In this document: positions 35,328-43,736 of the stretch, in pieces | How the letters are laid out: the number at the start of each line of letters is the position of its first letter | Numbering within the stretch: position 1 is the first letter of the stretch | Assembly (NCBI GenBank): GCA_030765525.1 | Contig: JAVCCK010000027.1 | Span: 62,001 to 126,000, forward strand | Reading direction: 5' to 3' | DNA from: Candidatus Lernaella stagnicola | GTDB lineage: Bacteria > Lernaellota > Lernaellaia > Lernaellales > Lernaellaceae | DNA length: 64,000 nt | Notes under the pieces: generated by a model | The model's input: the letters and a program-made list of their open reading frames with translations, nothing else | Told to the model about the DNA's origin: nothing | Databases searched by the model: none | Position numbers and translations under genes: made by a program

Positions 35328-36539
35328 ATGCCGGTTTTTAAATGGGAAGGCAAAAGCCGCACCGGCCAAGTCGTCAAAGGCGAAATGGAGGCACCGTCGT
35401 CGGACGCGGTAACGCAGAAGCTCCGTTCGCAGCAAATTGTCGCGATGACCGTCAAAGCCAAGGGCAAGGGCTTGGCGGCGCTCAATTTGAATCTGACGGC
35501 ACCGAAGATCACAGAACGGGAAGTCGTGATTTTCTCGCGTCAGTTCGCCACCATGATCGACGCAGGCCTGCCTCTTGTACAATGTCTCGACATTTTGATC
35601 AGCCAGCAGGACAACAAGGCCTTCCAAAGCGTCCTGCAAGACGTTAAAAACGACGTCGAAGCCGGTTCAACCTTCGCCAAGGCGTTGGGAAAACACGGGA
35701 AAGTGTTCGACCAGTTGTACGTCGCGCTCGTCGCTGCCGGCGAGGTCGGCGGTATTCTCGATACCATTATGAACCGCTTGGCCGCCTACATGGAAAAGGC
35801 CTCCAAGCTGAAAAAGAAGGTCAAAGGCGCGCTGATTTATCCCGGCGTCGTCTTATCCGTCGCGTTCGTCGTCATCATTGTGTTGATGATTTGGGTCGTG
35901 CCGGTCTTCCAAAAAATGTTCGAGGACTTCGGCGGCGCGCTACCGGCTCCCACGCAAGTCGTCGTGAATATCTCAGAATTCTTCCGGGGATACTGGTTCA
36001 TCATCTTCCCCGCCTTGGTCGGTTTGTTCTTCCTCTTCAAGTACTTCGCCGCCACGCCCAAGGGCAGCGCCATGCTGGACGACATTTCGCTGAAATTGCC
36101 GGTTTTCGGTGATTTGCTGCGGAAACAAGCGGTGGCCAAGTTCACACGGACCCTGGGCACCATGATTACCTCCGGCGTGCCGATCCTGGATGGTTTGGAA
36201 ATTGTCGCCAAGACGGCCGGCAACCAGACCATTGAACGCGCCATTATGCAAACCAAGGAGCGCATCGCCGAAGGTAAAACGATCGCCGAGCCGCTTCTGG
36301 AGTCAGGCGTGTTCCCGCCGATGGTGTGCCAGATGATCACCGTCGGTGAGGCCACCGGCGCCTTGGACGTCATGTTGGCCAAGATTGCCGACTTTTACGA
36401 AGACGAAGTCGACCAGGTCACCGAGAATCTCGCCCAGCTTATCGAACCGATCATGATGGTGTTCCTGGGCGTGATCGTCGGTGGTCTCTTGGTTACCATG
36501 TACCTGCCGATCTTCAAGCTCGTTACGGTCATTGGTTAA
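35328..36539 (+). CDS. pilC: Type IV pilus inner-membrane platform protein PilC
   Basis: 403 residues with two T2SSF domains and the usual helices near 170-190, 215-240 and 375-400. Signatures include FSRQFATMIDAGLPLVQCLD, KVKGALIYPGVVLSVAFVVI, FTRTLGTMITSGVPILDGLE and GVFPPMVCQMITVGEATGAL. It links the PilB/PilT motors to the pilus base. CTGGAGG lies eight bases before ATG. It is 42 bases after pilT; its stop overlaps or abuts the start of the pilS frame. Confidence 0.95.
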   Translation: MPVFKWEGKSRTGQVVKGEMEAPSSDAVTQKLRSQQIVAMTVKAKGKGLAALNLNLTAPKITEREVVIFSRQFATMIDAGLPLVQCLDILISQQDNKAFQSVLQDVKNDVEAGSTFAKALGKHGKVFDQLYVALVAAGEVGGILDTIMNRLAAYMEKASKLKKKVKGALIYPGVVLSVAFVVIIVLMIWVVPVFQKMFEDFGGALPAPTQVVVNISEFFRGYWFIIFPALVGLFFLFKYFAATPKGSAMLDDISLKLPVFGDLLRKQAVAKFTRTLGTMITSGVPILDGLEIVAKTAGNQTIERAIMQTKERIAEGKTIAEPLLESGVFPPMVCQMITVGEATGALDVMLAKIADFYEDEVDQVTENLAQLIEPIMMVFLGVIVGGLLVTMYLPIFKLVTVIG

Positions 36540-38214
36540 CAGGACAGTCGTCTTACCCATACCCGGGACGGATGAACCCGCCGCCAGTGAACAGGTGCGA
36601 TTGCTGCAGTGGCTTGTGCTGCTGCGGGTCGTAATCTCCTTTATTCTCCTCTACACGACCTACGTCCTTTACCAACCCAATTCGACGGTGCTGCAATACG
36701 GCATTTCGTTGATCGGCGGCAACGTGCTGATGACGTTGCTCTCGGCGATGTTGATCGAACGCCGGGCCACCAGCCGCACCTTCGTGCTCTTTCAACTGTA
36801 CTGGGATTTCGCCTTTGTCAGCGCCCTCGTATTCATCACCGGCGGCTTCGATAGCCTGTTCAACTTCCTGTACATCCTGACGATTATCTTCACCGCGATC
36901 CTCACCAGCCAGGCACACACGATGACTATGGCACTGGCCTGCTCCGCCGCCTATGCCGGCATTTTGCTGGGGCAGCGCTTCGGCTGGATGCATCCACTGG
37001 CCATGGACCAACTGGGTTTCGAACCCGCCGCGGACAGCGAAGTATTCGTGAAAATTTCACTGAACGCCCTCGCCTTTATCAGCATGGGCGTGCTGGCGAG
37101 CTATCTGGCGGCCCGCGGACGCGAAGCGCATGTACAGGTGCTTCGTCAACGCGAGGAAATGGAAGCCCTGCAACGCTTGAACGAAAGTATCGTGCAGTCC
37201 TTGCCCATCGGCCTGATTACCTGTGACGACGAGGATGAAATCACCTTCGCCAACAGCCACGTGGCCGATATCTTGGCCCGCAAACTCAGCGATTTCCGCG
37301 GGATGCCCCTTTCGGAGTTGCTGCCCCAATGGGACAAGCACCGTCGCGAGGGCGAGCCTTTTGATATGGACCGCATCATCTCGCGCCGCGGTCGACACCA
37401 GACGCTGTCGGTCACAACCAACGCGCTGTGCGACGAAGTGGGACGCATTATCGGCCGCGTGATCACCTTGCAGGACATGACGACCGTCCGCCGCTTGGAG
37501 CGCGTGGCCAAACAAGCCGACCGGCAGGCCGCCGTGGCCAAACTCGCCGCCGGCATCGCGCATGAGATCCGCAATCCGCTGGCCAGCATGTCGGGATCCA
37601 TTCAACTGCTGAGCACGGAACTGAAGCTGGAGCCGGTGCACGAGCATCTGATGAAAATCGTGCTGCGCGAAACCGACCGCCTCAATGAACTTATCAATGA
37701 CTTCCTGACCTATGCGAGGCCCGCCAAGCGGCGGGACACGGTCGGGGATTTGTCGCAGATTATCGAAGAGCAGCTCCGTGTCCTGGCTAACGACCCGGCG
37801 TGCCACAACATCGAGATAGAGACGAACCTGGCGCCCAAGATGATCTGTCAATTCGATCCCGATCAAATTCGGCAACTGCTTTGGAATTTGTTCAAGAACG
37901 CGCTTCAAGCCATGGAGGAAGCAGGCGGCACGTTGTCGGTCGGCACCCGCAAACCCGAGCGCTTCCAGGGGTATGTCGAAATCGAAGTGACCGACACGGG
38001 ACCGGGCATCGAGACGGATAATCTGGATTCCATTTTCGATCCGTTTTTCACGACCAAGACAAAAGGGACGGGGCTGGGGCTGACGATTGCCTACCGCATT
38101 GTCGAGAACCACGGGGGGCTGCTTTTCGTGGTCTCCGAACCGGGATTGGGGACGACGTTTCAGGTGTTAATTCCCGGATTGGACATGGTCAGCCTGCCCG
38201 CGCCTGAGTCGTGA
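36532..38214 (+). CDS. pilS: PilS-like membrane sensor histidine kinase
   Basis: About 560 residues. Six N-terminal helices (about 25-205), a PAS domain (about 220-330: IVQSLPIGLITCDDEDEITF), HisKA with the phosphorylated His near residue 344 (GIAHEIRNPLASMSGSIQLL) and an HATPase_c domain with N box LLWNLFKNALQAM, DTGPGIE and GTGLGLTIAYRIVENHGG. In known systems PilS phosphorylates PilR, which activates pilin transcription with sigma54. No PilR gene follows. The start is uncertain: TTG 36532 overlaps the pilC stop, GTG 36595 is an alternative, and neither has a good Shine-Dalgarno, suggesting coupling to pilC. Confidence 0.85.
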   Translation: MVNRTVVLPIPGTDEPAASEQVRLLQWLVLLRVVISFILLYTTYVLYQPNSTVLQYGISLIGGNVLMTLLSAMLIERRATSRTFVLFQLYWDFAFVSALVFITGGFDSLFNFLYILTIIFTAILTSQAHTMTMALACSAAYAGILLGQRFGWMHPLAMDQLGFEPAADSEVFVKISLNALAFISMGVLASYLAARGREAHVQVLRQREEMEALQRLNESIVQSLPIGLITCDDEDEITFANSHVADILARKLSDFRGMPLSELLPQWDKHRREGEPFDMDRIISRRGRHQTLSVTTNALCDEVGRIIGRVITLQDMTTVRRLERVAKQADRQAAVAKLAAGIAHEIRNPLASMSGSIQLLSTELKLEPVHEHLMKIVLRETDRLNELINDFLTYARPAKRRDTVGDLSQIIEEQLRVLANDPACHNIEIETNLAPKMICQFDPDQIRQLLWNLFKNALQAMEEAGGTLSVGTRKPERFQGYVEIEVTDTGPGIETDNLDSIFDPFFTTKTKGTGLGLTIAYRIVENHGGLLFVVSEPGLGTTFQVLIPGLDMVSLPAPES

Positions 38215-38279
38215 TAACTATCCAATAACAAAGATATTTGACGTCATGTTTTGCTATCAAAATAACTAATTTTGCCGGG

Positions 38280-38308
38280 TTGACAAGGGTTCGGCAAAGG
38301 TATAGGTT
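38280..38308 (+). promoter_or_regulatory. Predicted promoter of the por operon
   Basis: TTGACA (38280-38285), 17-base spacer, TAGGTT (38303-38308) followed by CGTG, 47 bases upstream of porG. It shares TAGGTTCGTG with the pilB promoter. Confidence 0.6.
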
Positions 38309-38355
38309 CGTGTCGCATTACGACCACACATTGAGCGTTTGCTAAGGGGTTATCG

Positions 38356-38913
38356 ATGATTGAAATTCGCTTTCATGGACGAGGCGGGCAAGGCGCGGTG
38401 ACCAGTGCCGAATTGCTCGCCCAAGCCGCCATCGCCGAAGGAAAGTTCGCGCAAGCTTTCCCGAGTTTCGGCCCGGAGCGGCGTGGTGCGCCGGTTCTGG
38501 CTTTTGCCCGCATCGACGACAAACCCATCCGGTTGCGCCAAGCGATTTACGAGCCCGATGTTGCGATCGTACTGGAAGAGGCGTTGATGAGCATCGTCGA
38601 CGTGGAATCTGGAATGCACGACGGCAGCATCGTGGTGATCAACACGAGCAAGAGCGCCGCGGAACTGCGCGAAAAGTTCCACCTCACACGGACCTTGTGG
38701 TTGGTTGACGCAACCCGCATCGCGATGGAGGGCATCAAGCGGCCCATCACTAACACGACGATGCTTGGCGCGGCGATTCGCGCCACGAAGTGCGTCGATT
38801 TGGAACACATGAAAGAGCCGTTGCTGGAGCGTTTCGGGCCCAAAATCGGACCGTTGAACCTTAACGTGCTCACTCGCGCTTTTGAAGAGGCGTCGGAGGA
38901 CTCGGCCACATGA
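38356..38913 (+). CDS. porG: Pyruvate:ferredoxin oxidoreductase, gamma subunit
   Basis: 185 residues. Family start [20 protein letters not shown] and the segment [20 protein letters not shown] are diagnostic for the gamma subunit of four-subunit 2-oxoacid:ferredoxin oxidoreductases. This subunit helps bind CoA and holds the complex together. First gene of a seven-gene run with overlapping frames; its TGA overlaps the ATG of porD (ATGA). AAGGGG precedes the ATG. Confidence 0.93.
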
Positions 38914-39233
38914 AAACGAAACTGCTGCCGAATTGGCGGGAAATCCATCTCGGCTGCGTGATACCCGAACCAGGCACGGCCATGGAATACAAAACCGGTG
39001 ACTGGCGCAGCTTCTATCCGAAAACCGACGAAACCTTGTGCGTCGCCTGCGGCTTGTGCTGGCTGTTCTGCCCGGATGATTCCCGGCAGCCGGTTAAACG
39101 CCAGAAGGCCGCGCCCGGCGACATGTACGAGTACTACTACGACTTCGACTTCAACTACTGCAAAGGTTGCGGCATTTGCGCCGCGGAATGCCCGACGCGC
39201 GCCATCACGATGGTGGAGGACGTGAAGAAATGA
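38910..39233 (+). CDS. porD: Pyruvate:ferredoxin oxidoreductase, delta (2[4Fe-4S]) subunit
   Basis: 107 residues. Two cluster motifs, CVACGLCWLFCPD and CKGCGICAAECPTRAI, carry electrons from the thiamine-diphosphate site outward. The 50 residues before the first cluster are typical of PorD-type subunits rather than free ferredoxins. Coupled by four-base overlaps to porG and porA. Confidence 0.92.
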   Translation: MKTKLLPNWREIHLGCVIPEPGTAMEYKTGDWRSFYPKTDETLCVACGLCWLFCPDDSRQPVKRQKAAPGDMYEYYYDFDFNYCKGCGICAAECPTRAITMVEDVKK

Positions 39234-40423
39234 AGAACCGAATCGAACCCGGAAAAACCATCGGTATGGAGATCTCGATCGCGCAGGCCGAGGCCGTCGC
39301 CCAGTGCGACGTGGATTGCATCGCGGCCTACCCGATCACTCCGCAAACCCACATCGTCGAACACCTTTCGGAAATCGTGAACGACGGCGACTTGGATGCC
39401 GCTTTCATTCCGGTGGAATCCGAACACTCGGCGATGAGTTGTTGCGTGGGCACCTCGGCGACCGGCGCGCGCACCTTCACGGCCACGGCCAGTCAGGGCC
39501 TGGCGTTGATGCACGAGATTCTGTACATCGCCTCGGCGATGCGCCTGCCGATCGTCATGTCCTGCGTCAACCGGGCGCTATCGGCGCCGATCAGCATTTG
39601 GGGCGACCAAGGCGACATCATGGCCGAGCGTGACACGGGCTGGATACAGCTTTTCACGGAAAGCGGCCAGGAAGTGATCGACCAGACGATCTGCGCGTTT
39701 CGCATCGCCGAAGACCACCGCGTCATGCTGCCGCTCATCGTCAATCTCGACGGCTTCCAGATGAGCCACGTGATTGAGCCGATGGCGTTTTACGACACGC
39801 AAAAAGTGCAGGACTTTCTCGGCGTGTACGAACCGGTTTACCGCCTGGACCCGCGTGACCCCGTCATGATGGGCCCGGTGGGCATTCCGGAAATCTATCC
39901 CGAAACGAAAATGGCCCACAACGAAGCGTTGATTAACAGTCAAGCGGTTATTCAGGAAGTGTGGGACCTGTTCGCCAAAGAGTTTGGCCCGGCGTACCGC
40001 CCGTTCGACTTGTACCGGGCCGATGACGCCGAATTCATTTTGGTCACCGTCGGCGGCTTGGGCCAGACGGCCTCGGTGGCGATCGACGAACTGCGTGACG
40101 AGGGCATCAAGGTCGGCCAACTGAAGCTGCGCTTGTGGCGACCCTTCCCCCACGCCGAAATTCAGGAAGCGCTCGAGCTGGTCGCCGGTGTCATGGTCTT
40201 CGATCGCTGCCTGAGCATGGGCGGCCCCGGCGGACCGGTGGGCTCGGAGATCAAAACCAGCATGTACAACCTGAAAAAACGGCCGACGATCTCCAATTTC
40301 ATCGGCGCGCTCGGTGGACGTGACGTGACCGTGCAGGAATTCAAGGACATGATTAAAAAGGGTATCGGATACGTCGAGAAAGACGACGCCCCGATGTACG
40401 AAATGTGGGGGGTGCGCGAATGA
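39230..40423 (+). CDS. porA: Pyruvate:ferredoxin oxidoreductase, alpha subunit
   Basis: 397 residues from ATG 39230, overlapping the porD stop. The N-terminal Pyr domain shows AAYPITPQTHIVEHL and PVESEHSAMSCCVGTSATGA, and the alpha-subunit C-terminal domain carries LRLWRPFPHAEIQEAL. With PorB it binds thiamine diphosphate at the subunit interface and decarboxylates the 2-oxo acid. Length is normal for archaeal-type PorA. Confidence 0.93.
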   Translation: MKNRIEPGKTIGMEISIAQAEAVAQCDVDCIAAYPITPQTHIVEHLSEIVNDGDLDAAFIPVESEHSAMSCCVGTSATGARTFTATASQGLALMHEILYIASAMRLPIVMSCVNRALSAPISIWGDQGDIMAERDTGWIQLFTESGQEVIDQTICAFRIAEDHRVMLPLIVNLDGFQMSHVIEPMAFYDTQKVQDFLGVYEPVYRLDPRDPVMMGPVGIPEIYPETKMAHNEALINSQAVIQEVWDLFAKEFGPAYRPFDLYRADDAEFILVTVGGLGQTASVAIDELRDEGIKVGQLKLRLWRPFPHAEIQEALELVAGVMVFDRCLSMGGPGGPVGSEIKTSMYNLKKRPTISNFIGALGGRDVTVQEFKDMIKKGIGYVEKDDAPMYEMWGVRE

Positions 40424-41397
40424 GCGAAGTCAATTACGGCGTCTATTCCGCGCGGCTGTTGCCCCAGGAAGAGCTGTTCACCAAGGGACACCGCGCTTGC
40501 CAGGGTTGCATTCCGGCCCTGATGCTGCGGCAAATCACCAAGGCGGTCGGCCGCGAACTTATCGTGTGCAATGCCACGGGCTGCATGGAGATCATTGCCA
40601 GCCCTTATCCCTTCAACGCTTGGCGCGTGCCCTGGATTCACGTGGCGTTCGAAAACGCCGCCGCGGTGGCTTCGGGTGTGAGTTCGGCAATGGAAGTGCT
40701 CAAGCGCAAGGGCCGGCACTTTCACGACCGCAAAAAGAAGATTGCGGTCATGGGAATCGGCGGCGACGGCGGCACGATGGATATTGGCCTGCAGGCGCTC
40801 TCGGGCGCTCTCGAGCGCGGGCACGATTTCTTTTACGTCTGCTACGACAACGAAGCATATATGAACACGGGCATCCAGCGTTCCTCGGGAACGCCCATGG
40901 GCGCTTCGACCACGACCAGCCCCGCGGGAAAAGTGGTTCCCGGCCAGGTCACGTGGAAGAAGAACTTCGCCGAAATCGCCGTCGCACACGACATTCCCTA
41001 CGTGGCTACGGCGTGCCCGAGCTTTCCCTTCGACCTGATGCGCAAGGTGAAGCACGCCGCGGATGTCAACGGCCCGGCGGTGCTGCACATCTTCGCGCCC
41101 TGCCCGACCGGCTGGCGCTGCGCCGGCGACGCGGGCATTCGTTTGGGCCGCATGGCGGTCGAAAGCGGCATCTTCCCGTTGTACGAGGTAATTGACGGTA
41201 AATACATCATCAATCTGGATATCGAAACGGTGAAGAAAACCGTCGAGGATCCTTTGGCTGAAATGAGCGAGTACTTCTTCCAGCAGGGCCGCTTCCGGCA
41301 TCTGAAAACCAAGGAAGATCTGCTCGGCGAGATCCGCGACCGCACAATGAAACAATGGAGACGACTTAAAGCCAAAGCGGAGATGAGCCATGTGTGA
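40420..41397 (+). CDS. porB: Pyruvate:ferredoxin oxidoreductase, beta subunit
   Basis: 325 residues from ATG 40420 (ATGA overlap with porA). Thiamine-diphosphate motif GIGGDGGTMDIGLQALSG followed by CYDNEAYMNTGIQRSSGTP. Cysteines at RACQGC, NATGCM and CPTGWRC fit the extra [4Fe-4S] cluster of pyruvate/ketoisovalerate-type beta subunits. These marks point to pyruvate rather than 2-oxoglutarate, by family pattern only. It overlaps the next gene (NuoE-like) by eight bases, arguing that the electron-output subunits belong to the same complex. Confidence 0.93.
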   Translation: MSEVNYGVYSARLLPQEELFTKGHRACQGCIPALMLRQITKAVGRELIVCNATGCMEIIASPYPFNAWRVPWIHVAFENAAAVASGVSSAMEVLKRKGRHFHDRKKKIAVMGIGGDGGTMDIGLQALSGALERGHDFFYVCYDNEAYMNTGIQRSSGTPMGASTTTSPAGKVVPGQVTWKKNFAEIAVAHDIPYVATACPSFPFDLMRKVKHAADVNGPAVLHIFAPCPTGWRCAGDAGIRLGRMAVESGIFPLYEVIDGKYIINLDIETVKKTVEDPLAEMSEYFFQQGRFRHLKTKEDLLGEIRDRTMKQWRRLKAKAEMSHV

Positions 41398-41890
41398 CTG
41401 CCAGACGAAGGTGGATACCGCAAAGATTGACGAAATGATCGACAAGTACGGCAAGGACCCGTCCAGCCTCATTTTGGTGATGCAGGATATCCAAGCCGAG
41501 TATCGCTTCCTCCCGGAGCCCGCGTTGGTCCATATCGGCGAGGAACTCGGCGTGCCGATGTCGCGCATTTATAATGTCGCAACCTTTTACAGAACCTTCA
41601 GCCTCAAGCCGAAGGGCAAGCATCAAATCCATGTCTGCATGGGTACCGCGTGCCACGTGCGCGGCGCCAAACGCATTTTCGACGGTGTGGCCCGCGAGCT
41701 GGGCGTCGAGGCCGGTGAAACCACCGAAGACGGAATGTTCACCCTCGAAACGGTCAATTGCCTCGGCAGTTGCGCCCTCGGGCCCTTGGTGACAGTCGAC
41801 GAGGAATACGTCGGTAAAGCGACGCAGGCAAAGATGAAGAAAGTCATCGACCACTTGAAGAAAGAGGGAGAGGGCAATGGCGAGGCTTAA
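41390..41890 (+). CDS. NuoE/HndA-like [2Fe-2S] subunit
   Basis: 166 residues. Thioredoxin-like [2Fe-2S] protein of the 24-kDa complex I subunit family: YRFLPEPALVHIGEELGVPM, RIYNVATFYRTFSLKPKG, with cluster ligands in CMGTAC and NCLGSCALGP. In NADH-linked hydrogenases and formate dehydrogenases such a subunit partners the flavin subunit. Overlaps porB by 8 bases and the NuoF-like gene by 14, so translation is coupled along the whole cluster. Confidence 0.92.
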   Translation: MCDCQTKVDTAKIDEMIDKYGKDPSSLILVMQDIQAEYRFLPEPALVHIGEELGVPMSRIYNVATFYRTFSLKPKGKHQIHVCMGTACHVRGAKRIFDGVARELGVEAGETTEDGMFTLETVNCLGSCALGPLVTVDEEYVGKATQAKMKKVIDHLKKEGEGNGEA

Positions 41891-43730
41891 GAACTACGAA
41901 GACCTGGAACAGCTTCGCGAACAAGTTGTCGCGACCCGCGAATCCGAAGAGTTGATGGTGGCGGTGTGCGCCGGTACCGGCTGCAAAGGCTCCGGCGCGG
42001 ACGCGGTCGTCGCGGCGTTCAAAGCTGAGCTGGAGAAACAGGGTCTGGCTAATAAAGTGACGTTTCGCGCCACGGGCTGTCACGGTTTTTGCGAACGCGG
42101 CACCTTGGTCGTGATTTATCCTCAGAAGCTTTTCTACCAGTTAGTCGGCCCCGATGACGTGGCGGAAATCGTTGAGAAGACCGTCAAGAACGGGGAAATA
42201 ATCGAGCGGCTGCTCTTTCAGGAAAGCAAGGACGTCGACCCGGTGCAGCACGAAGCGGACGTCCCGTTTTACAAGTATCAAAAGCGGCTCATTTTCGGCA
42301 ACAACGGCCGCATCGATCCGAAATCCATCGAGGACTACATCGCGTGGGGCGGTTACGTGGCGCTGGCCAAAGCGTTGCGCGACATGAACCCGGATTCGGT
42401 TCTGGAAGAAGTCAAAACCGCGAACCTGCGCGGGCGCGGCGGCGGCGGTTTCCCGGCGGGAATCAAGTGGGAAACCACCAAGAAAGCGCCCGGGGAGCCC
42501 AAGTACGTGCTGTGCAACGCCGACGAAGGCGACCCCGGCGCGTATATGGACCGCTCGCTGCTGGAAGGCAATCCGCACTCGGTGTTGGAAGGCATGCTGA
42601 TCGGCGCCTTCGCCATCGGCGCCGGCCAGGGCTTCATTTACGTGCGCAACGAATACCCGCTGGCGGTGGAAAACACGATGGTGGCGCTCGAGCAAGCGCG
42701 CGAATTCGGCTTGCTGGGCGACGACATTTTGGGCTCCGGTTTCTCGTTCGATGTCAAAGTGAACCGCGGCGGCGGCGCCTTTGTGTGCGGCGAATCGACG
42801 GCGCTGTTTGCGTCGGTGGAAGGACGGCCGGGCGAGCCGCGCGGCAAATTCGTTCGGTCGGCCGAACGCGGGTTGTACGACAAGCCGTCGAATCTGAACA
42901 ACGTCGAAACCTGGGCCAATGTACCGATCATCATTCGCGACGGCGCGGCGAAATTCCGCGAGATCGGCACCGAAGGCAGCCCCGGCACGAAGATCTTCTC
43001 GCTCGTGGGCAAGATCAACAACACCGGGCTGGTGGAAGTGCCCATGGGCATTACGCTGCGGGAGATCATCTACGATATCGGCGGCGGCATTCCCAACGGC
43101 AAGAAATTCAAAGCGGTGCAGACCGGCGGCCCCTCCGGTGGCTGCATCCCGGAAGAACACCTGGACCTCCAAATCGATTTCGACAAGCTCAACGAAGTCG
43201 GCTCGATGATGGGTTCGGGCGGCTTGATCGTCATGGACGAAGATACGTGCATGGTCGATATCGCGCGGTATTTCATCGAGTTCCTGTGCGAAGAAAGCTG
43301 TGGAAAGTGCCTGCCCTGCCGCGAAGGTCTCGCGCAATTGTGCAAGCTTTTGCAGGGCTGCTGCCAGGGGACGGCCGAGCCGGGCGACCTCGAATTGATC
43401 GCCGACTTGTGCGACACCATTGCCGAAACCAGCCTCTGCGCATTGGGCCAGACGGCGCCGAACCCGGTGCTGTCGACCATCAAATTCTTCCGCGACGAAT
43501 ACGAGGCGCACATTCACGACAAACGTTGTCCGGCGGGCGTCTGCCCCGATCTGCTGACGTTCTCGGTGATCGACGAAAAATGCATCGGTTGCGGCGCGTG
43601 CAAGCGCGTGTGCCCGGTCGACGCGATCGAGGGCGAGAAAAAAGAGATCCACAAGATTCTCGACGACAAATGCATCCGCTGCGGTCAGTGCTTCGACGCC
43701 TGCCCCGTGGACGCGATCTTGAAGGAGTAG
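41877..43730 (+). CDS. NuoF/HndC-like NAD(P)H-binding flavoprotein with three extra Fe-S modules
   Basis: 617 residues. Domain order: N-terminal thioredoxin-like [2Fe-2S] (about 20-110; CAGTGC and ATGCHGFC); NuoF core with the NADH site RGRGGGGFPAGIKW (about 187-200) and the FMN site NADEGDPGAYMDRS; SLBB domain; NuoF [4Fe-4S] ligands in ESCGKCLPCREG with a later Cys; and a C-terminal 2[4Fe-4S] ferredoxin domain (CIGCGACKRVCPVDAI and CIRCGQCFDACPVDAI). This composition is that of HndC/HydB/NfuF-type subunits of NAD(P)-linked, often electron-bifurcating enzymes, not of respiratory NuoF. It would accept POR electrons and reduce NAD(P)+, or the reverse. Confidence 0.93.
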   Translation: MARLKNYEDLEQLREQVVATRESEELMVAVCAGTGCKGSGADAVVAAFKAELEKQGLANKVTFRATGCHGFCERGTLVVIYPQKLFYQLVGPDDVAEIVEKTVKNGEIIERLLFQESKDVDPVQHEADVPFYKYQKRLIFGNNGRIDPKSIEDYIAWGGYVALAKALRDMNPDSVLEEVKTANLRGRGGGGFPAGIKWETTKKAPGEPKYVLCNADEGDPGAYMDRSLLEGNPHSVLEGMLIGAFAIGAGQGFIYVRNEYPLAVENTMVALEQAREFGLLGDDILGSGFSFDVKVNRGGGAFVCGESTALFASVEGRPGEPRGKFVRSAERGLYDKPSNLNNVETWANVPIIIRDGAAKFREIGTEGSPGTKIFSLVGKINNTGLVEVPMGITLREIIYDIGGGIPNGKKFKAVQTGGPSGGCIPEEHLDLQIDFDKLNEVGSMMGSGGLIVMDEDTCMVDIARYFIEFLCEESCGKCLPCREGLAQLCKLLQGCCQGTAEPGDLELIADLCDTIAETSLCALGQTAPNPVLSTIKFFRDEYEAHIHDKRCPAGVCPDLLTFSVIDEKCIGCGACKRVCPVDAIEGEKKEIHKILDDKCIRCGQCFDACPVDAILKE

Positions 43731-43736
43731 GAAGAC

